Below are positions 51,550-60,165 of a stretch of DNA of 64,000 nt, one piece after another. Position numbers and translations under genes: made by a program. The notes under the pieces were generated by a model, which did not search any database, was not told the DNA's origin, and worked only from the letters and a program-made list of their open reading frames with translations. Source of the DNA: Mitsuaria sp. 7 (GTDB taxonomy: Bacteria; Pseudomonadota; Gammaproteobacteria; Burkholderiales; Burkholderiaceae_C); NCBI RefSeq assembly GCF_001653795.1, contig NZ_CP011514.1:2581715-2645714 (forward strand), read 5' to 3'. The first letter of the stretch is position 1. Each line of letters begins with the position of its first letter.

Positions 51550-52851
51550 TCAGCGACCGAGGCGGATCAGCAGGGCGCCGCCGCTCGCGATGGCCCCCAG
51601 CACGGCCACGCCGGTCCAGCCCGCCATCGCGAATACCGCGCTGCCCAGGGCGGCGCCGGCGGCCATGCCGAGGAACATCGTGGTGAAGAGCAGCGCGTTG
51701 AGCCGGCTGCGCGCGGCGGGATCCAGGCCGTAGACGATGGTCTGGTGAGCCACGAGCACCGCCTGCACGCCGAAGTCGAACACCACCGCGGTGATCACGA
51801 GCACGGCCAGCGCCATCGGCGTGCTCAGCCATGGCATCGCGGTCATCGCCACGAAGGCCAGTGCGGTCAGGGCGGCGCCGACCTTCGTGACGAGCGCCGG
51901 ACCGCGCCGGTCCGACACGATGCCCGCGAGCGGCGCTGCGAGCGCGCCGGCGGCACCGACGAGACCGAAGGCCCCCGCACCGAACGTCCCCATCGCGAAG
52001 CGCTCGTGCAGCATGATCGCCAGCGTCGACCAGAAGGCGCTGAAGGCGACCGCCAGCAGGGCCTGGGCCGAGGCGGCGCGACGCAGCGCCGGCTGGTGCC
52101 GCCACAGGTCCGCCAGCGAGCGGATCAGTGCGCCATAGGTGGTGCGACGGGCCGGCGGCACCGACGGCAGCCAGCGCCAGCTGGCGGCGAAGGCCAGCGC
52201 GAGCGCCCCCGCGGCCATCCCGTAGACCCAGCGCCAGTTCAGGGTCTGCGCCACCAGGCCGCTGGCCACCCGCGACAGCAGGATGCCCAGCAGCAGCCCC
52301 GTCATGACCTTGCCGACGACCCGCCCGCGCTGCGCGACGCCGCTGAGCGCCGCCGCCATCGGCACCACGTCCTGCGCGAGCGTGGCGGTCAGACCCAGCA
52401 CCGCGCTCGCCACGAGGAACGGGCCGTAGCCCGTGATCAGCGGGAAGACCAGCAGCGTGAGGATCAGCGCAGCGAACTTGGCCAGGATCACCCGGCGGCG
52501 ATCGAATCGATCACCCAGCGGCGTCAGCAGGAGCAGGCCCAGCGCATAACCCAGCTGCGTCAGCATCGGCACCATCCCGATCTGGTGGGCGGTCGCGCCG
52601 AGATCGCTGGCGAGCTCGACCAGGATCGGCTGGCTGAAGTACAGGCACGACACGCCGAGGCCGGTCGAGACGGCGAGTAGCAGGATCATCGCGGCGGAGG
52701 GCGCGACGCCTTCAGGCGACGGGCCGACCACGGGGTCCGGCGCGGAGCGACTGTTCGGTGAAGGCGTCGACGCGTTCATCGAGGCGCGGGAACCCGATGG
52801 GATGACAGGGACGTCGGGGACGACGGGGGCGATGGCTGGCGTGCTGGTCAT
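51550..52851 (-). CDS. MFS transporter
   Basis: 433 residues, twelve hydrophobic segments. The loop motif GDRFDRRRV after helix 2 is the major-facilitator signature. It resembles the YnfM/NepI proton-driven efflux branch. The cytoplasmic amino-terminal 55 residues are Pro/Ser-rich. The start at 52851 has GGAAG 8 bases upstream. It is the first gene of the unit with GntR and SDR genes; substrate unknown. Confidence 0.9.
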   Translation of the reverse strand: MTSTPAIAPVVPDVPVIPSGSRASMNASTPSPNSRSAPDPVVGPSPEGVAPSAAMILLLAVSTGLGVSCLYFSQPILVELASDLGATAHQIGMVPMLTQLGYALGLLLLTPLGDRFDRRRVILAKFAALILTLLVFPLITGYGPFLVASAVLGLTATLAQDVVPMAAALSGVAQRGRVVGKVMTGLLLGILLSRVASGLVAQTLNWRWVYGMAAGALALAFAASWRWLPSVPPARRTTYGALIRSLADLWRHQPALRRAASAQALLAVAFSAFWSTLAIMLHERFAMGTFGAGAFGLVGAAGALAAPLAGIVSDRRGPALVTKVGAALTALAFVAMTAMPWLSTPMALAVLVITAVVFDFGVQAVLVAHQTIVYGLDPAARSRLNALLFTTMFLGMAAGAALGSAVFAMAGWTGVAVLGAIASGGALLIRLGR

Positions 52852-53037
52852 GGGGAACTTCCACAAGGCGGTCCGGTCGAAGTCGCGGCGGACCGTGCGG
52901 GACCTTGTCCTGCTCGGCGCGCCGTGAAGCGGTGACGGCAATGTAGAAATTCCGCGGACCGGCCAGTAGCTACCGGTCGGTGATTTGAGTAGCAACTCCC
53001 AGTTGAAACTGCCTGCCAGTCCGCGCTGGCGTCGTGC

Positions 53038-53988
53038 CTACGGCAGCGCTGCCTGACCGCAGGCGCGGAGCTCGGCTGCGGACAGATGGAAGGCCGTGCC
53101 GCCGCGCAGTTGCCCGGCGACGAAATCGATGAAGCGCCGGACGCGGACCGGCATGTCGGTGCGCTGCGCGTAGTACAGGTAGAAGCCCATGCGCTCGCTG
53201 ACATGGCGGACCAGCAGCGGCACGAGCACACCGTCGCGGATGAACGCCGCCGCGTTGATGCCGTCGATCTGGCCGACGCCCATGCCGGCCAGCACCGCAT
53301 GCATCTCCGCCTCCGGATCGCTGCAGCAGACCACGGGCTTCATCCCGCGATAGACCGTCTCGCCCTTGACCTGGAATTCCCAGGGCAGCGGCCGTCCCGT
53401 CCCCGGCTGCCGATAGCCGACGCTGTCGTGCTGCGCGAGGTCGTCCAGCGTCGATGGCGCGCCGTGGGCGGCCAGGTACTCCGGCGTGGCGCAGAGGATC
53501 AGCTGGATCGGAAAGAGCCGGCGGGACACCACCTGGTGGGTGGGCGCGTTGCCCGCCTTGAACCCGAGATCGATCCGCTCCCGGACCGCGTCCGTCGCGG
53601 CATCCTCCAGGATCAGGTCGAAGGTGATCCGGGGATGCGTCTTCCTGAACGCGGCGACCAGCGGCAGCACCACCTTGCGGCCGGTCGACCCGCCCGCGCT
53701 GATCCGGATCAGGCCCTCGTCCTCACGCGCCGCGCTCCGGATGCCCTCCAGCGCGGACGTGAGACCCTCCATGCTCGCCCGCACCGAGTCGAGCAGGCGC
53801 TGGCCCTCCTCCGTCAGCGAGTTCTTCCGCGTCGTGCGATGGAACAGCCGGACGCCGAGATGCTGCTCCAGCTGATGCACGCTCTTGCTCACCGCCTGCG
53901 CGGTCGTTCCCTGCGCCTGCGCGGCGCGGTTGAAGCTGCCGAGCTCGGCGGACCGGATGAAGGTCGAGATGGCGCGAAGTTCGTCCAT
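53038..53988 (-). CDS. LysR family transcriptional regulator
   Basis: 316 residues. The LysR helix-turn-helix (residues about 15-60: GSFNRAAQAQGTTAQAVSKSVHQLE) is followed by a periplasmic-binding-protein-like effector domain. It is divergent from the FAH hydrolase gene with a 188-bp gap, the usual LysR arrangement, so it probably controls the FAH-TctC pair and itself. The gap contains three copies of a CGCTGTCT-like 8-mer around 54050. Confidence 0.92.
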   Translation of the reverse strand: MDELRAISTFIRSAELGSFNRAAQAQGTTAQAVSKSVHQLEQHLGVRLFHRTTRKNSLTEEGQRLLDSVRASMEGLTSALEGIRSAAREDEGLIRISAGGSTGRKVVLPLVAAFRKTHPRITFDLILEDAATDAVRERIDLGFKAGNAPTHQVVSRRLFPIQLILCATPEYLAAHGAPSTLDDLAQHDSVGYRQPGTGRPLPWEFQVKGETVYRGMKPVVCCSDPEAEMHAVLAGMGVGQIDGINAAAFIRDGVLVPLLVRHVSERMGFYLYYAQRTDMPVRVRRFIDFVAGQLRGGTAFHLSAAELRACGQAALP

Positions 53989-54176
53989 GGAGCGAGCCGT
54001 TGGTGGGATCGCCCAGCATAGAACACCGCCTTCGCTACGCGCCTGTGCGCCTCGCTGTCTCGCTGTCTCGCTATTCGCGGATCGTGGCCTCGCCGGATTG
54101 GTCCGGATTGGTGCTTCCCGCGATGCCATCGCACTCCTAGCATGCGATTCCCTTTCACCGCCATGAGATCGAAGTC

Positions 54177-55049
54177 ATGCGAATCGCATCGTTTGCCGCC
54201 GACGGCCGGCGTCACGTCGGCCTGGTCACCGACGACCTCCAGTCGATCACGCCCTTCGTGCTGAACGAGGCGGAGGCGGCGCTCGGCGCGCTGCCCATCA
54301 TCGAGCGCGAGGCCGCCGGCCTGCCGCTGCCGCCGTTGGCCGCGTTCGTCGTGGCCATCGACGCGGTGCGGCTGCTGGCGCCACTCCCCAAGCCCCGCCG
54401 CAACCTGTTCTGCGTGGGTCGCAACTATCGCGCCCATGCGGCGGAGCTGAAGGACTCGGTGTTCCTGGACAGCGGCGCCGTGGTCGACCAGTGGCCGATC
54501 GTCTTCACCAAGGTGCCCGACTGCGTGGTGGGCCCGCACGCCGATATCCGGCTCCCTGGCGCGCACATCTCCGAACAGATCGACTACGAGGCGGAACTCG
54601 CCGTGGTCATCGGCAAGGGCGGCAAGAACATCGCGCGCGATGCGGCACTCGAGCACGTGTTCGGCTACACGATCGTCAACGACGTCACCGCCCGGGATGT
54701 GCAGGTGCGCCACTCGCAATGGGACCTCGGCAAGTCCTTCGACACCTTCTGCCCGATGGGCCCCTGGATCGTCACCGCCGACGGCTTCGACGTCGTGCGC
54801 AAGCGCGTGAAGTGCTGGGTGAACGGCGAGCTCCGACAGGACGGTCCGACGTCGCAGATGATCTTCGACATCCCGACCCTGATCGAGACCATCTCGCGCG
54901 GCATCACGCTCTTCCCCGGCGACGTGATCGCCACGGGGACGCCGGCCGGCGTCGGCATGGGGTTGTCCCCGCCGGTGTGGCTCCAGCGCGGCGACGAGAT
55001 CCGCATCGAGGTGGACGGACTCGGCGCGCTCCACAACCGCGTGGTCTGA
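54177..55049 (+). CDS. Fumarylacetoacetate hydrolase family protein
   Basis: 290 residues. FAH fold with CVGRNYRAHAAEL, metal-binding DYEAELAVVIGKG and VNDVTARDVQ, and the terminal GDVIATGTPAGVG. Members hydrolyse or decarboxylate 2-oxo or 2,4-dioxo acids from aromatic or sugar-acid breakdown. Its neighbour, a TctC-type binding protein gene 27 bp downstream, suggests uptake and cleavage of a carboxylic acid under the control of the divergent LysR protein. Confidence 0.92.
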   Translation: MRIASFAADGRRHVGLVTDDLQSITPFVLNEAEAALGALPIIEREAAGLPLPPLAAFVVAIDAVRLLAPLPKPRRNLFCVGRNYRAHAAELKDSVFLDSGAVVDQWPIVFTKVPDCVVGPHADIRLPGAHISEQIDYEAELAVVIGKGGKNIARDAALEHVFGYTIVNDVTARDVQVRHSQWDLGKSFDTFCPMGPWIVTADGFDVVRKRVKCWVNGELRQDGPTSQMIFDIPTLIETISRGITLFPGDVIATGTPAGVGMGLSPPVWLQRGDEIRIEVDGLGALHNRVV

Positions 55050-55076
55050 ACCGCTCGACCGTACAAGGGGTCTCCC

Positions 55077-56063
55077 ATGACAAGCATCGTGCGTCGGACA
55101 TCGGGCATGGTTCTCGCCGCCCTCTCGCTGGGGCTTGCCGCGATCGCGTCCGCGGCGCCCCGTCCCTATCCGGACAAGGTCGTCACCCTGATCGTCCCCT
55201 TCCCTCCGGGCGGCGTGGCGGACACGCTCGCCAGGCCGCTGGCGGACGCCCTGCGGCGCGAGCTCTCCCAGACGGTCATCGTCGAGAACCGCGGCGGCGC
55301 GGGCGGCGCCCTGGGCATCGGCGTCGCGGCCCGGGCGCCTGCCGACGGGTACACCCTGCTGTTCAGCCTCAGCTCGTTCTCGATCCTCCCGGTCGCGGAC
55401 CAGATCCTGGCGCGCAAGCCGCATTTCCAGCCCTCGCAATTCCAGCCACTGGCGCGCATCACCGCGGACCCGACGGTGCTCGTCGTGAGGTCCGACGCGC
55501 CCTGGCGCACGGTCGGAGAATTCGTCGCGGACGCGCGGCGGCGGCCCGGCAAGTTGAACTACGGCAGCTCGGGCAACTACGGCACGATGCATGTGCCCAT
55601 GGAAATGTTCAAGGCCGCGGCGGGCTTCCAGATGACCCACGTGCCGTTCACCGGCGCGGGGCCGGCGGTGACGGGCCTGCTCGGCGGACAGGTGGACGCG
55701 ATCGCGGCGGGCACCTCGTCCGTGCTTCCCTACCTCCAGGCCGGCCGGCTGCGCGCATTGGCCCACTGGGGCGACAAGCCGCTGGCCGCACTGCCCGACG
55801 TGCCCAGCCTCCAGCAGCGAGGCTGGGAGGTCCGGTTCTCGCAATGGTCCGGTGTCTTCGTTCCCGCCGGTACGCCCGAGCCGATCCAGGCGACCCTGCG
55901 CGAGGCGCTTCGCAAGGTCGCGGCGAGCCCGTCGCTCCAGCGGACGCTGCTGCAGATGGGCTCATCGATGGCCTACCTGGACGCGCCCGCTTTCTCTTCC
56001 TACATCCAACAGGACGCGCGGGTCGTGACCAGCACGGTCCGGCAGATGGGTCGATTGGAGTGA
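55077..56063 (+). CDS. Tripartite tricarboxylate transporter binding protein (TctC/Bug)
   Basis: 328 residues. Signal peptide (1 to about 26, cleavage after ASA), then the Bug fold: VTLIVPFPPGGVADTLAR, VENRGGAGG, the ligand-contact loop YGSSGNYGTMHVPMEMFK, and VPFTGAGPAVTGLLGGQVD. It binds a carboxylate in the periplasm. No tctA/tctB membrane genes are next to it, so it may work with a distant transporter or act as a sensor. Probably transcribed with the FAH gene. Confidence 0.92.
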   Translation: MTSIVRRTSGMVLAALSLGLAAIASAAPRPYPDKVVTLIVPFPPGGVADTLARPLADALRRELSQTVIVENRGGAGGALGIGVAARAPADGYTLLFSLSSFSILPVADQILARKPHFQPSQFQPLARITADPTVLVVRSDAPWRTVGEFVADARRRPGKLNYGSSGNYGTMHVPMEMFKAAAGFQMTHVPFTGAGPAVTGLLGGQVDAIAAGTSSVLPYLQAGRLRALAHWGDKPLAALPDVPSLQQRGWEVRFSQWSGVFVPAGTPEPIQATLREALRKVAASPSLQRTLLQMGSSMAYLDAPAFSSYIQQDARVVTSTVRQMGRLE

Positions 56064-56152
56064 ATGGCCCACGCGCTGCGGACGTGTTGGCGTCGGATCG
56101 TGCGCTCGCTGCTCCGCCAGCCAGGGTCGATCAGCGCCTGGCGCTTATCGAC

Positions 56153-56416
56153 TCACTCGCAATTGCCCAACTCGATGATCGCGAAACCTTCGCGCGCAAT
56201 CTCTTCAACGACAGGCTCCGGCGCAATTTCCATGTGGCAGAAGCGGCACTCCTCGGCCGACAGCTGATGCGCCGGCAGGCCCTTCGCGGCGAGGTACCTG
56301 CGGCCGAAGGCAAGCACCTGCTCCTGCGCGCGGGACGCGTCCGGCACGAGGATGTCGAAATGCATCAGGCGGCCGTCGGGACGGGTGACGTAGGTGTCGA
56401 ACACGGCGATCTTCAT
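56153..56416 (-). CDS. DUF2024 family protein
   Basis: 87 residues: MKIAVFDTYV at the start and the paired CRFCHMEIAP segment, the core of DUF2024. Function unknown. The short length is normal for this family. It lies between the TctC gene and an AraC gene as a single minus-strand gene. Confidence 0.85.
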   Translation of the reverse strand: MKIAVFDTYVTRPDGRLMHFDILVPDASRAQEQVLAFGRRYLAAKGLPAHQLSAEECRFCHMEIAPEPVVEEIAREGFAIIELGNCE

Positions 56417-56542
56417 GGGGTCCACATCGGGGAAGTTGTCGATGGCCCAGTGTGGAAGGCCGTGGCGCGACGAACGCCACTGAACGTCCAGCGCCCGCAT
56501 CAGTTCGTCCGATGCGACATGCGGTCGACGTCACTGCCACTC

Positions 56543-57451
56543 TCACGCAGCGCTCGACTCGTCCTGCTGCACCAACCCCTGCCGCCACTCCCTCGGCGAC
56601 TTCCCCACGCGCTGCGTGAAGACCCGCGACAGCGCTGATGCATTCGCATAGCCGAGCTGATCGCCGATCTGCTTGATCGAGCGGCCCAGCCGCAGCTGCT
56701 CCTGCGCGAGGCTCAGTCGCCAGTCGGCGAGATACGCCGCCGGCGCTTGTCCCACCAGTTCGCGAAAGCGCGCCGCGAACGCGCTGCGCGACATGCCCGC
56801 GCGTTCCGCCATGCGCTCCAGCGACCACGCCTCGCCCGGTGCCTCGTGCACCGCCGCCAGCGCGAGCGCGACGCGCGGATCGGACAGGCCCGTCACGAGC
56901 CCTGGCTGTACGCCCGCTTCTGCCGGGTGATCAATGAGCCACCGCAGCAGCTGGATCAGCACGACCTCGAACAGCCGGTCCGCCAGCACGCGTTGACCGC
57001 AGCGCAGTCGCTCCGTCTCCGAGAACAGCAGCTGCAGGGACATCTCCAGCCCCTCGACGCGCGCCAGCGGCAGCAGCACCAGCGGCGGCAGCGCGCGCGC
57101 CAGCGGATTGAGCGGACCGCCGTCGAACTCCAGCTCCGCGCAGGTGAAGTCGGAACCCTCGCGCGGCGGGTTGCGGAACTCGTGTGCAACCGGGCGCGGA
57201 TAGAAGAGCAGCGAGGGCTCGTTCACGCGCAGCTTGCGCGGCAGGCCGACGCTCGCCGGATGGCGGAGCTCCATCTCTCCACGCTTCATCACATGAAGGA
57301 AGCCTCGCCCCGGCACCGGATCAAAGGGGTTCACGCCGCACAGCGGCCCGACGTGGAACAGCCGCGCGCGAACACGGAAGTGCTCCAGCAACGAGGACAA
57401 GCGGTCGATCGGCGGCAGCGACGCGGTCGATGAGGAGGATGCGGCAGCCAT
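56543..57451 (-). CDS. AraC family regulator with cupin sensor domain
   Basis: 302 residues. An amino-terminal cupin-like domain (about 15-190) is followed by the two AraC helix-turn-helix units (LERMAERAGMSRSAFAARFRELVGQAP; IKQIGDQLGYANASALSRVFTQRVGKSP). It is divergent from the AhpD-like gene; direct and inverted repeats just after its start are likely binding sites. This regulator/CMD pairing is common for oxidative or electrophile responses; the effector is unknown. Confidence 0.92.
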   Translation of the reverse strand: MAAASSSSTASLPPIDRLSSLLEHFRVRARLFHVGPLCGVNPFDPVPGRGFLHVMKRGEMELRHPASVGLPRKLRVNEPSLLFYPRPVAHEFRNPPREGSDFTCAELEFDGGPLNPLARALPPLVLLPLARVEGLEMSLQLLFSETERLRCGQRVLADRLFEVVLIQLLRWLIDHPAEAGVQPGLVTGLSDPRVALALAAVHEAPGEAWSLERMAERAGMSRSAFAARFRELVGQAPAAYLADWRLSLAQEQLRLGRSIKQIGDQLGYANASALSRVFTQRVGKSPREWRQGLVQQDESSAA

Positions 57452-57454
57452 GGA

Positions 57455-57483
57455 CGTTTGGATGCGTTTGATGGATTAAACGC
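57455..57483. promoter_or_regulatory. Candidate AraC binding site
   Basis: Two CGTTTG copies exactly 10 bp apart (57455 and 57465) form the direct-repeat half-sites typical of AraC proteins. The second copy also belongs to the inverted repeat GCGTTT-N8-AAACGC (57464-57483). The site is 4 bp from the regulator start and about 105 bp from the AhpD-like start. Confidence 0.45.
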
Positions 57484-57587
57484 GGCCAATGGTACTCCCG
57501 CGACGACCACACTGACGTCCGGCGGCCAACACAAGCAACACGCTGCTCGACACAGCCAACCGTCCCACACCATCGAAAGGAACCCTC

Positions 57588-58139
57588 ATGTCCACCACTT
57601 CCCGCGTCGCCCTCGTCGATCCCAAGCAAGCCCAGGGCGACGCCAAGATCGCGCTCGACCAGATCCAGGGCGCCTTCGGCGCCACGCCGGCGATGTTCCG
57701 CGCCGTGGCCAACTCGCCCGCCGCCATCAAGAGCCTGTGGGGCAGCTTCGGCGCCCTCGGCGGCGGCGTGATCCCCGCGAAGCTGGGCGAGCAGATCGCC
57801 GTCGCCATCGCGGATCGCAACGCCTGCGAGTACTGCCTGGCCGCGCATACCGCGCTGGGTCGCAAGGCCGGCGCGAGCTCCGATGAAATGGCCGCCGCCC
57901 AGATGGGCGAGTCCGGCGACCCGAAGACCGCCGCCGCACTGCGCTTCGCGTTGAAGGTCGTCAACGACCGCGCCCAGGTCGACGACGCCGACGTGCAATC
58001 GCTGCGCGACGTCGGCTTCGACGACGGCGCCATCGTCGAGATCCTGGCGCACGTCGCGCTCAACCTCTTCACGAACTACGTGAACGTCGCGCTCGCGGTG
58101 CCGGTCGACTTCCCATCGGTGAAGCTCCGCCGCGCTTGA
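57588..58139 (+). CDS. Carboxymuconolactone decarboxylase/AhpD-like protein
   Basis: 183 residues. The peroxidase-type active site is present as Cys80-Glu-Tyr-Cys83 with His87 (CEYCLAAHT), the AhpD CxxC. AhpD-like proteins are helical trimers or hexamers that reduce peroxides or process electrophiles. A second conserved stretch is NLFTNYVNVALAVPVDFP. It is divergent from the AraC-family gene that probably controls it. Confidence 0.9.
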   Translation: MSTTSRVALVDPKQAQGDAKIALDQIQGAFGATPAMFRAVANSPAAIKSLWGSFGALGGGVIPAKLGEQIAVAIADRNACEYCLAAHTALGRKAGASSDEMAAAQMGESGDPKTAAALRFALKVVNDRAQVDDADVQSLRDVGFDDGAIVEILAHVALNLFTNYVNVALAVPVDFPSVKLRRA

Positions 58140-58187
58140 GCCCGCATGGCGGCCGGGCATGGCACATCCCTTGCACACCCGCGGGGC

Positions 58188-59393
58188 ATGTCCGCGTCGA
58201 CCGCCCTGCCCGCTCCCGCCGTTTCGACTGAAGTCCTCGATCAGGCCTCGCCTGACGAGGCCGCGCGCCGGCTCGCCTTGCTGCTCGCGAGCACCGGCGA
58301 GGGCATCTTCGGCATCGACATGGACGGCCGATGCACCTTCGTGAATCGCGCCGCCTGCGACACGCTGGGCTGGCGCACCGACGAGGTGCTCGGGCGCAAC
58401 ATGCATGCGCTGATCCACCACTCGCATGGCGACGGCAGCGGGTACCGGGAGTGCGACTGCCCGATCTTCAACGCCTTCCGCCGCGGCGATCCCTGCCGCA
58501 TCGACGACGAGGTCCTCTGGCGCGCCGACGGCAGCGCCTTCCCGGCCGAGTACTCCAGTTACCCGCTCTTCGAGCACGGCGAGGTCCAGGGCGCCGTGGT
58601 CACCTTCGTCGACATCTCCAAGCGCAAGCATGCCGAGGAGCTGCTGCGGACCAGCCACGACCAGCTCGAACGCCGCGTCGCCGAGCGGACCTCGCAGCTG
58701 CGCGAACTCGCGCATCACCTCGAGGCCGTCCGCGAAACCGAACGCAAGCGCATCGCACGCGAGATCCATGATGAACTCGGCTCGCTCCTGGTCGCGCTGA
58801 AGATGGACGTCAACTGGCTGGAGCGCCGTGTCGGCGACGAAACCCAGCGCACCGCGATGGTCGCGAAGTGCCACCGCATGGGCGGTCTCGTCGACACCGC
58901 CGTCGACGCGGTCGGCCGCATCATCACGGACCTGCGTCCGAGCATCCTCGACCACCAGGGCCTGTGGGCCGCGCTGGAGTGGCAGGCGCAGGAGTTCCAG
59001 CTCGCCGGCAGCGACGAGCGCGAGGTGCGCTTCCGCATCTTCGTCGCCGCTGACGTCGTCCCGCCCGAAGGCGGCCTGGCGATCGCGGTATTCCGGATCT
59101 TCCAGGAGGTGCTGTCGAACGTGGCACGCCATGCGAAGGCCTCGCGCGTGGACATCCGCATCGACGTCGACGCGCCGCCGCATCCGGTGCTTTACCTGCA
59201 GGTCAGCGACGACGGCATCGGCGCGCGTGACGAGGCGCTCAACGATGCACGCAGCTACGGCGTGCTCGGCATGCGCGAACGCGCGGCGCAATTCGGTGGG
59301 AGGCTGGGCATCGCCAGCGCGCCCGGGCGCGGCACGACCGTGCGTCTGGTCATGCCGCTTGAAGGCGCATCGCCGGAAGGAAGTGCCTCATGA
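58188..59393 (+). CDS. Soluble PAS-domain histidine kinase (NarX/DegS-type HisKA_3)
   Basis: 401 residues. There are no membrane segments. A PAS domain (about 25-145, with CDCPIFNAFRRGDPCRI) precedes the HisKA_3 dimerisation domain with its phosphorylated His in RIAREIHDELGS near residue 190. An HATPase domain (FQEVLSNVARHAKA, VSDDGIGA, GVLGMRERAAQFGG) completes it. It senses a cytoplasmic signal and phosphorylates the overlapping LuxR-type regulator. An ATG at 58146 is an alternative start. The cyanate genes follow directly. Confidence 0.88.
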   Translation: MSASTALPAPAVSTEVLDQASPDEAARRLALLLASTGEGIFGIDMDGRCTFVNRAACDTLGWRTDEVLGRNMHALIHHSHGDGSGYRECDCPIFNAFRRGDPCRIDDEVLWRADGSAFPAEYSSYPLFEHGEVQGAVVTFVDISKRKHAEELLRTSHDQLERRVAERTSQLRELAHHLEAVRETERKRIAREIHDELGSLLVALKMDVNWLERRVGDETQRTAMVAKCHRMGGLVDTAVDAVGRIITDLRPSILDHQGLWAALEWQAQEFQLAGSDEREVRFRIFVAADVVPPEGGLAIAVFRIFQEVLSNVARHAKASRVDIRIDVDAPPHPVLYLQVSDDGIGARDEALNDARSYGVLGMRERAAQFGGRLGIASAPGRGTTVRLVMPLEGASPEGSAS

Positions 59394-60055
59394 CCATCCG
59401 CGTGCTGATCTGCGACGACCACCGCATCGTGCGCGAAGGGATCAAGCAGATCCTCGCCGAGGCCAGCGACCTGCGCGTGATGGGCGAAGCCGCGAATGGC
59501 CCCGAGGCCATCCAGCAGGTGCGCGCAGGCGCCGCGGCGGGCGCGGGGCCGGACGTCGTGCTGCTCGATATCGCGATGCCGCAGCGCGACGGACTCGACA
59601 TCCTCAAGGCGCTGCGCAGCGAGTTCCCGAAACTTCCCGTGCTGATGCTCTCCACCTATCCGGACCGGCAGTACGCGGTGCGCAGCCTCAAGCTCGGCGC
59701 GGCCGGCTACCTCAACAAGAGCGCCGACAGCGAGCAGATGATCGACGCCGTGCGCACCGTCGCGCGCGGGCGCCGCTTCATCACGCCCAGCGTTGCCGAG
59801 CACCTGGCTGCCGCGATCGGCGACGGTGTCGCAGCAGACGACGGCGTGCCGTTGCACGAGGTGCTGTCGCACCGCGAGCATCAGGTCTTCCAGATGCTGG
59901 TGGCAGGACGCAGCGTCGGCGAGATCGCGGAGCAGCTCGTCCTGTCCTCCAACACCGTGTCGACCTACCGTGCGCGCATCCTCGAGAAGACGGGCGTGCG
60001 CAACGACGTGGAGCTGACGCTTTTCGCCGTGAGGCGCGAGCTCCTCGCGCCTTGA
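59390..60055 (+). CDS. LuxR/NarL family response regulator
   Basis: 221 residues. Receiver domain with phospho-acceptor Asp60 (VVLLDIAMPQRDG) and conserved Lys in GYLNKSAD, then a LuxR helix-turn-helix (LSHREHQVFQMLVAGRSVGEIAEQLVLSSNTVSTYRARI). It overlaps the kinase gene by ATGA. The inverted repeat 9 bp after its stop, before the cyanate transporter, is a likely target. Regulation of cyanate use by this pair is inferred from position. Confidence 0.92.
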   Translation: MTIRVLICDDHRIVREGIKQILAEASDLRVMGEAANGPEAIQQVRAGAAAGAGPDVVLLDIAMPQRDGLDILKALRSEFPKLPVLMLSTYPDRQYAVRSLKLGAAGYLNKSADSEQMIDAVRTVARGRRFITPSVAEHLAAAIGDGVAADDGVPLHEVLSHREHQVFQMLVAGRSVGEIAEQLVLSSNTVSTYRARILEKTGVRNDVELTLFAVRRELLAP

Positions 60056-60063
60056 GGCCCGCC

Positions 60064-60083
60064 GTGTAGTTCCAGCCCTACAC
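60064..60083. promoter_or_regulatory. Inverted repeat GTGTAG-N8-CTACAC upstream of the cyanate operon
   Basis: Perfect 6-bp arms spaced by 8, 83 bp before the transporter start in a 110-bp gap. Dimeric LuxR/NarL-type regulators bind such symmetric sites, and this is the only strong palindrome in the gap. Confidence 0.5.
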
Positions 60084-60165
60084 AAGAACCACGGCACGCA
60101 CGATGCCGCGATAGCCCGCGCTTTCCTAGAGTGGAGACATCCGTCCACCGACCTGGAAAGCAGCG

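Noticed and set aside
53889..55844. 651-codon frame opposite the FAH and TctC genes
   Set aside because: Antisense shadow; both plus-strand genes have clear families.
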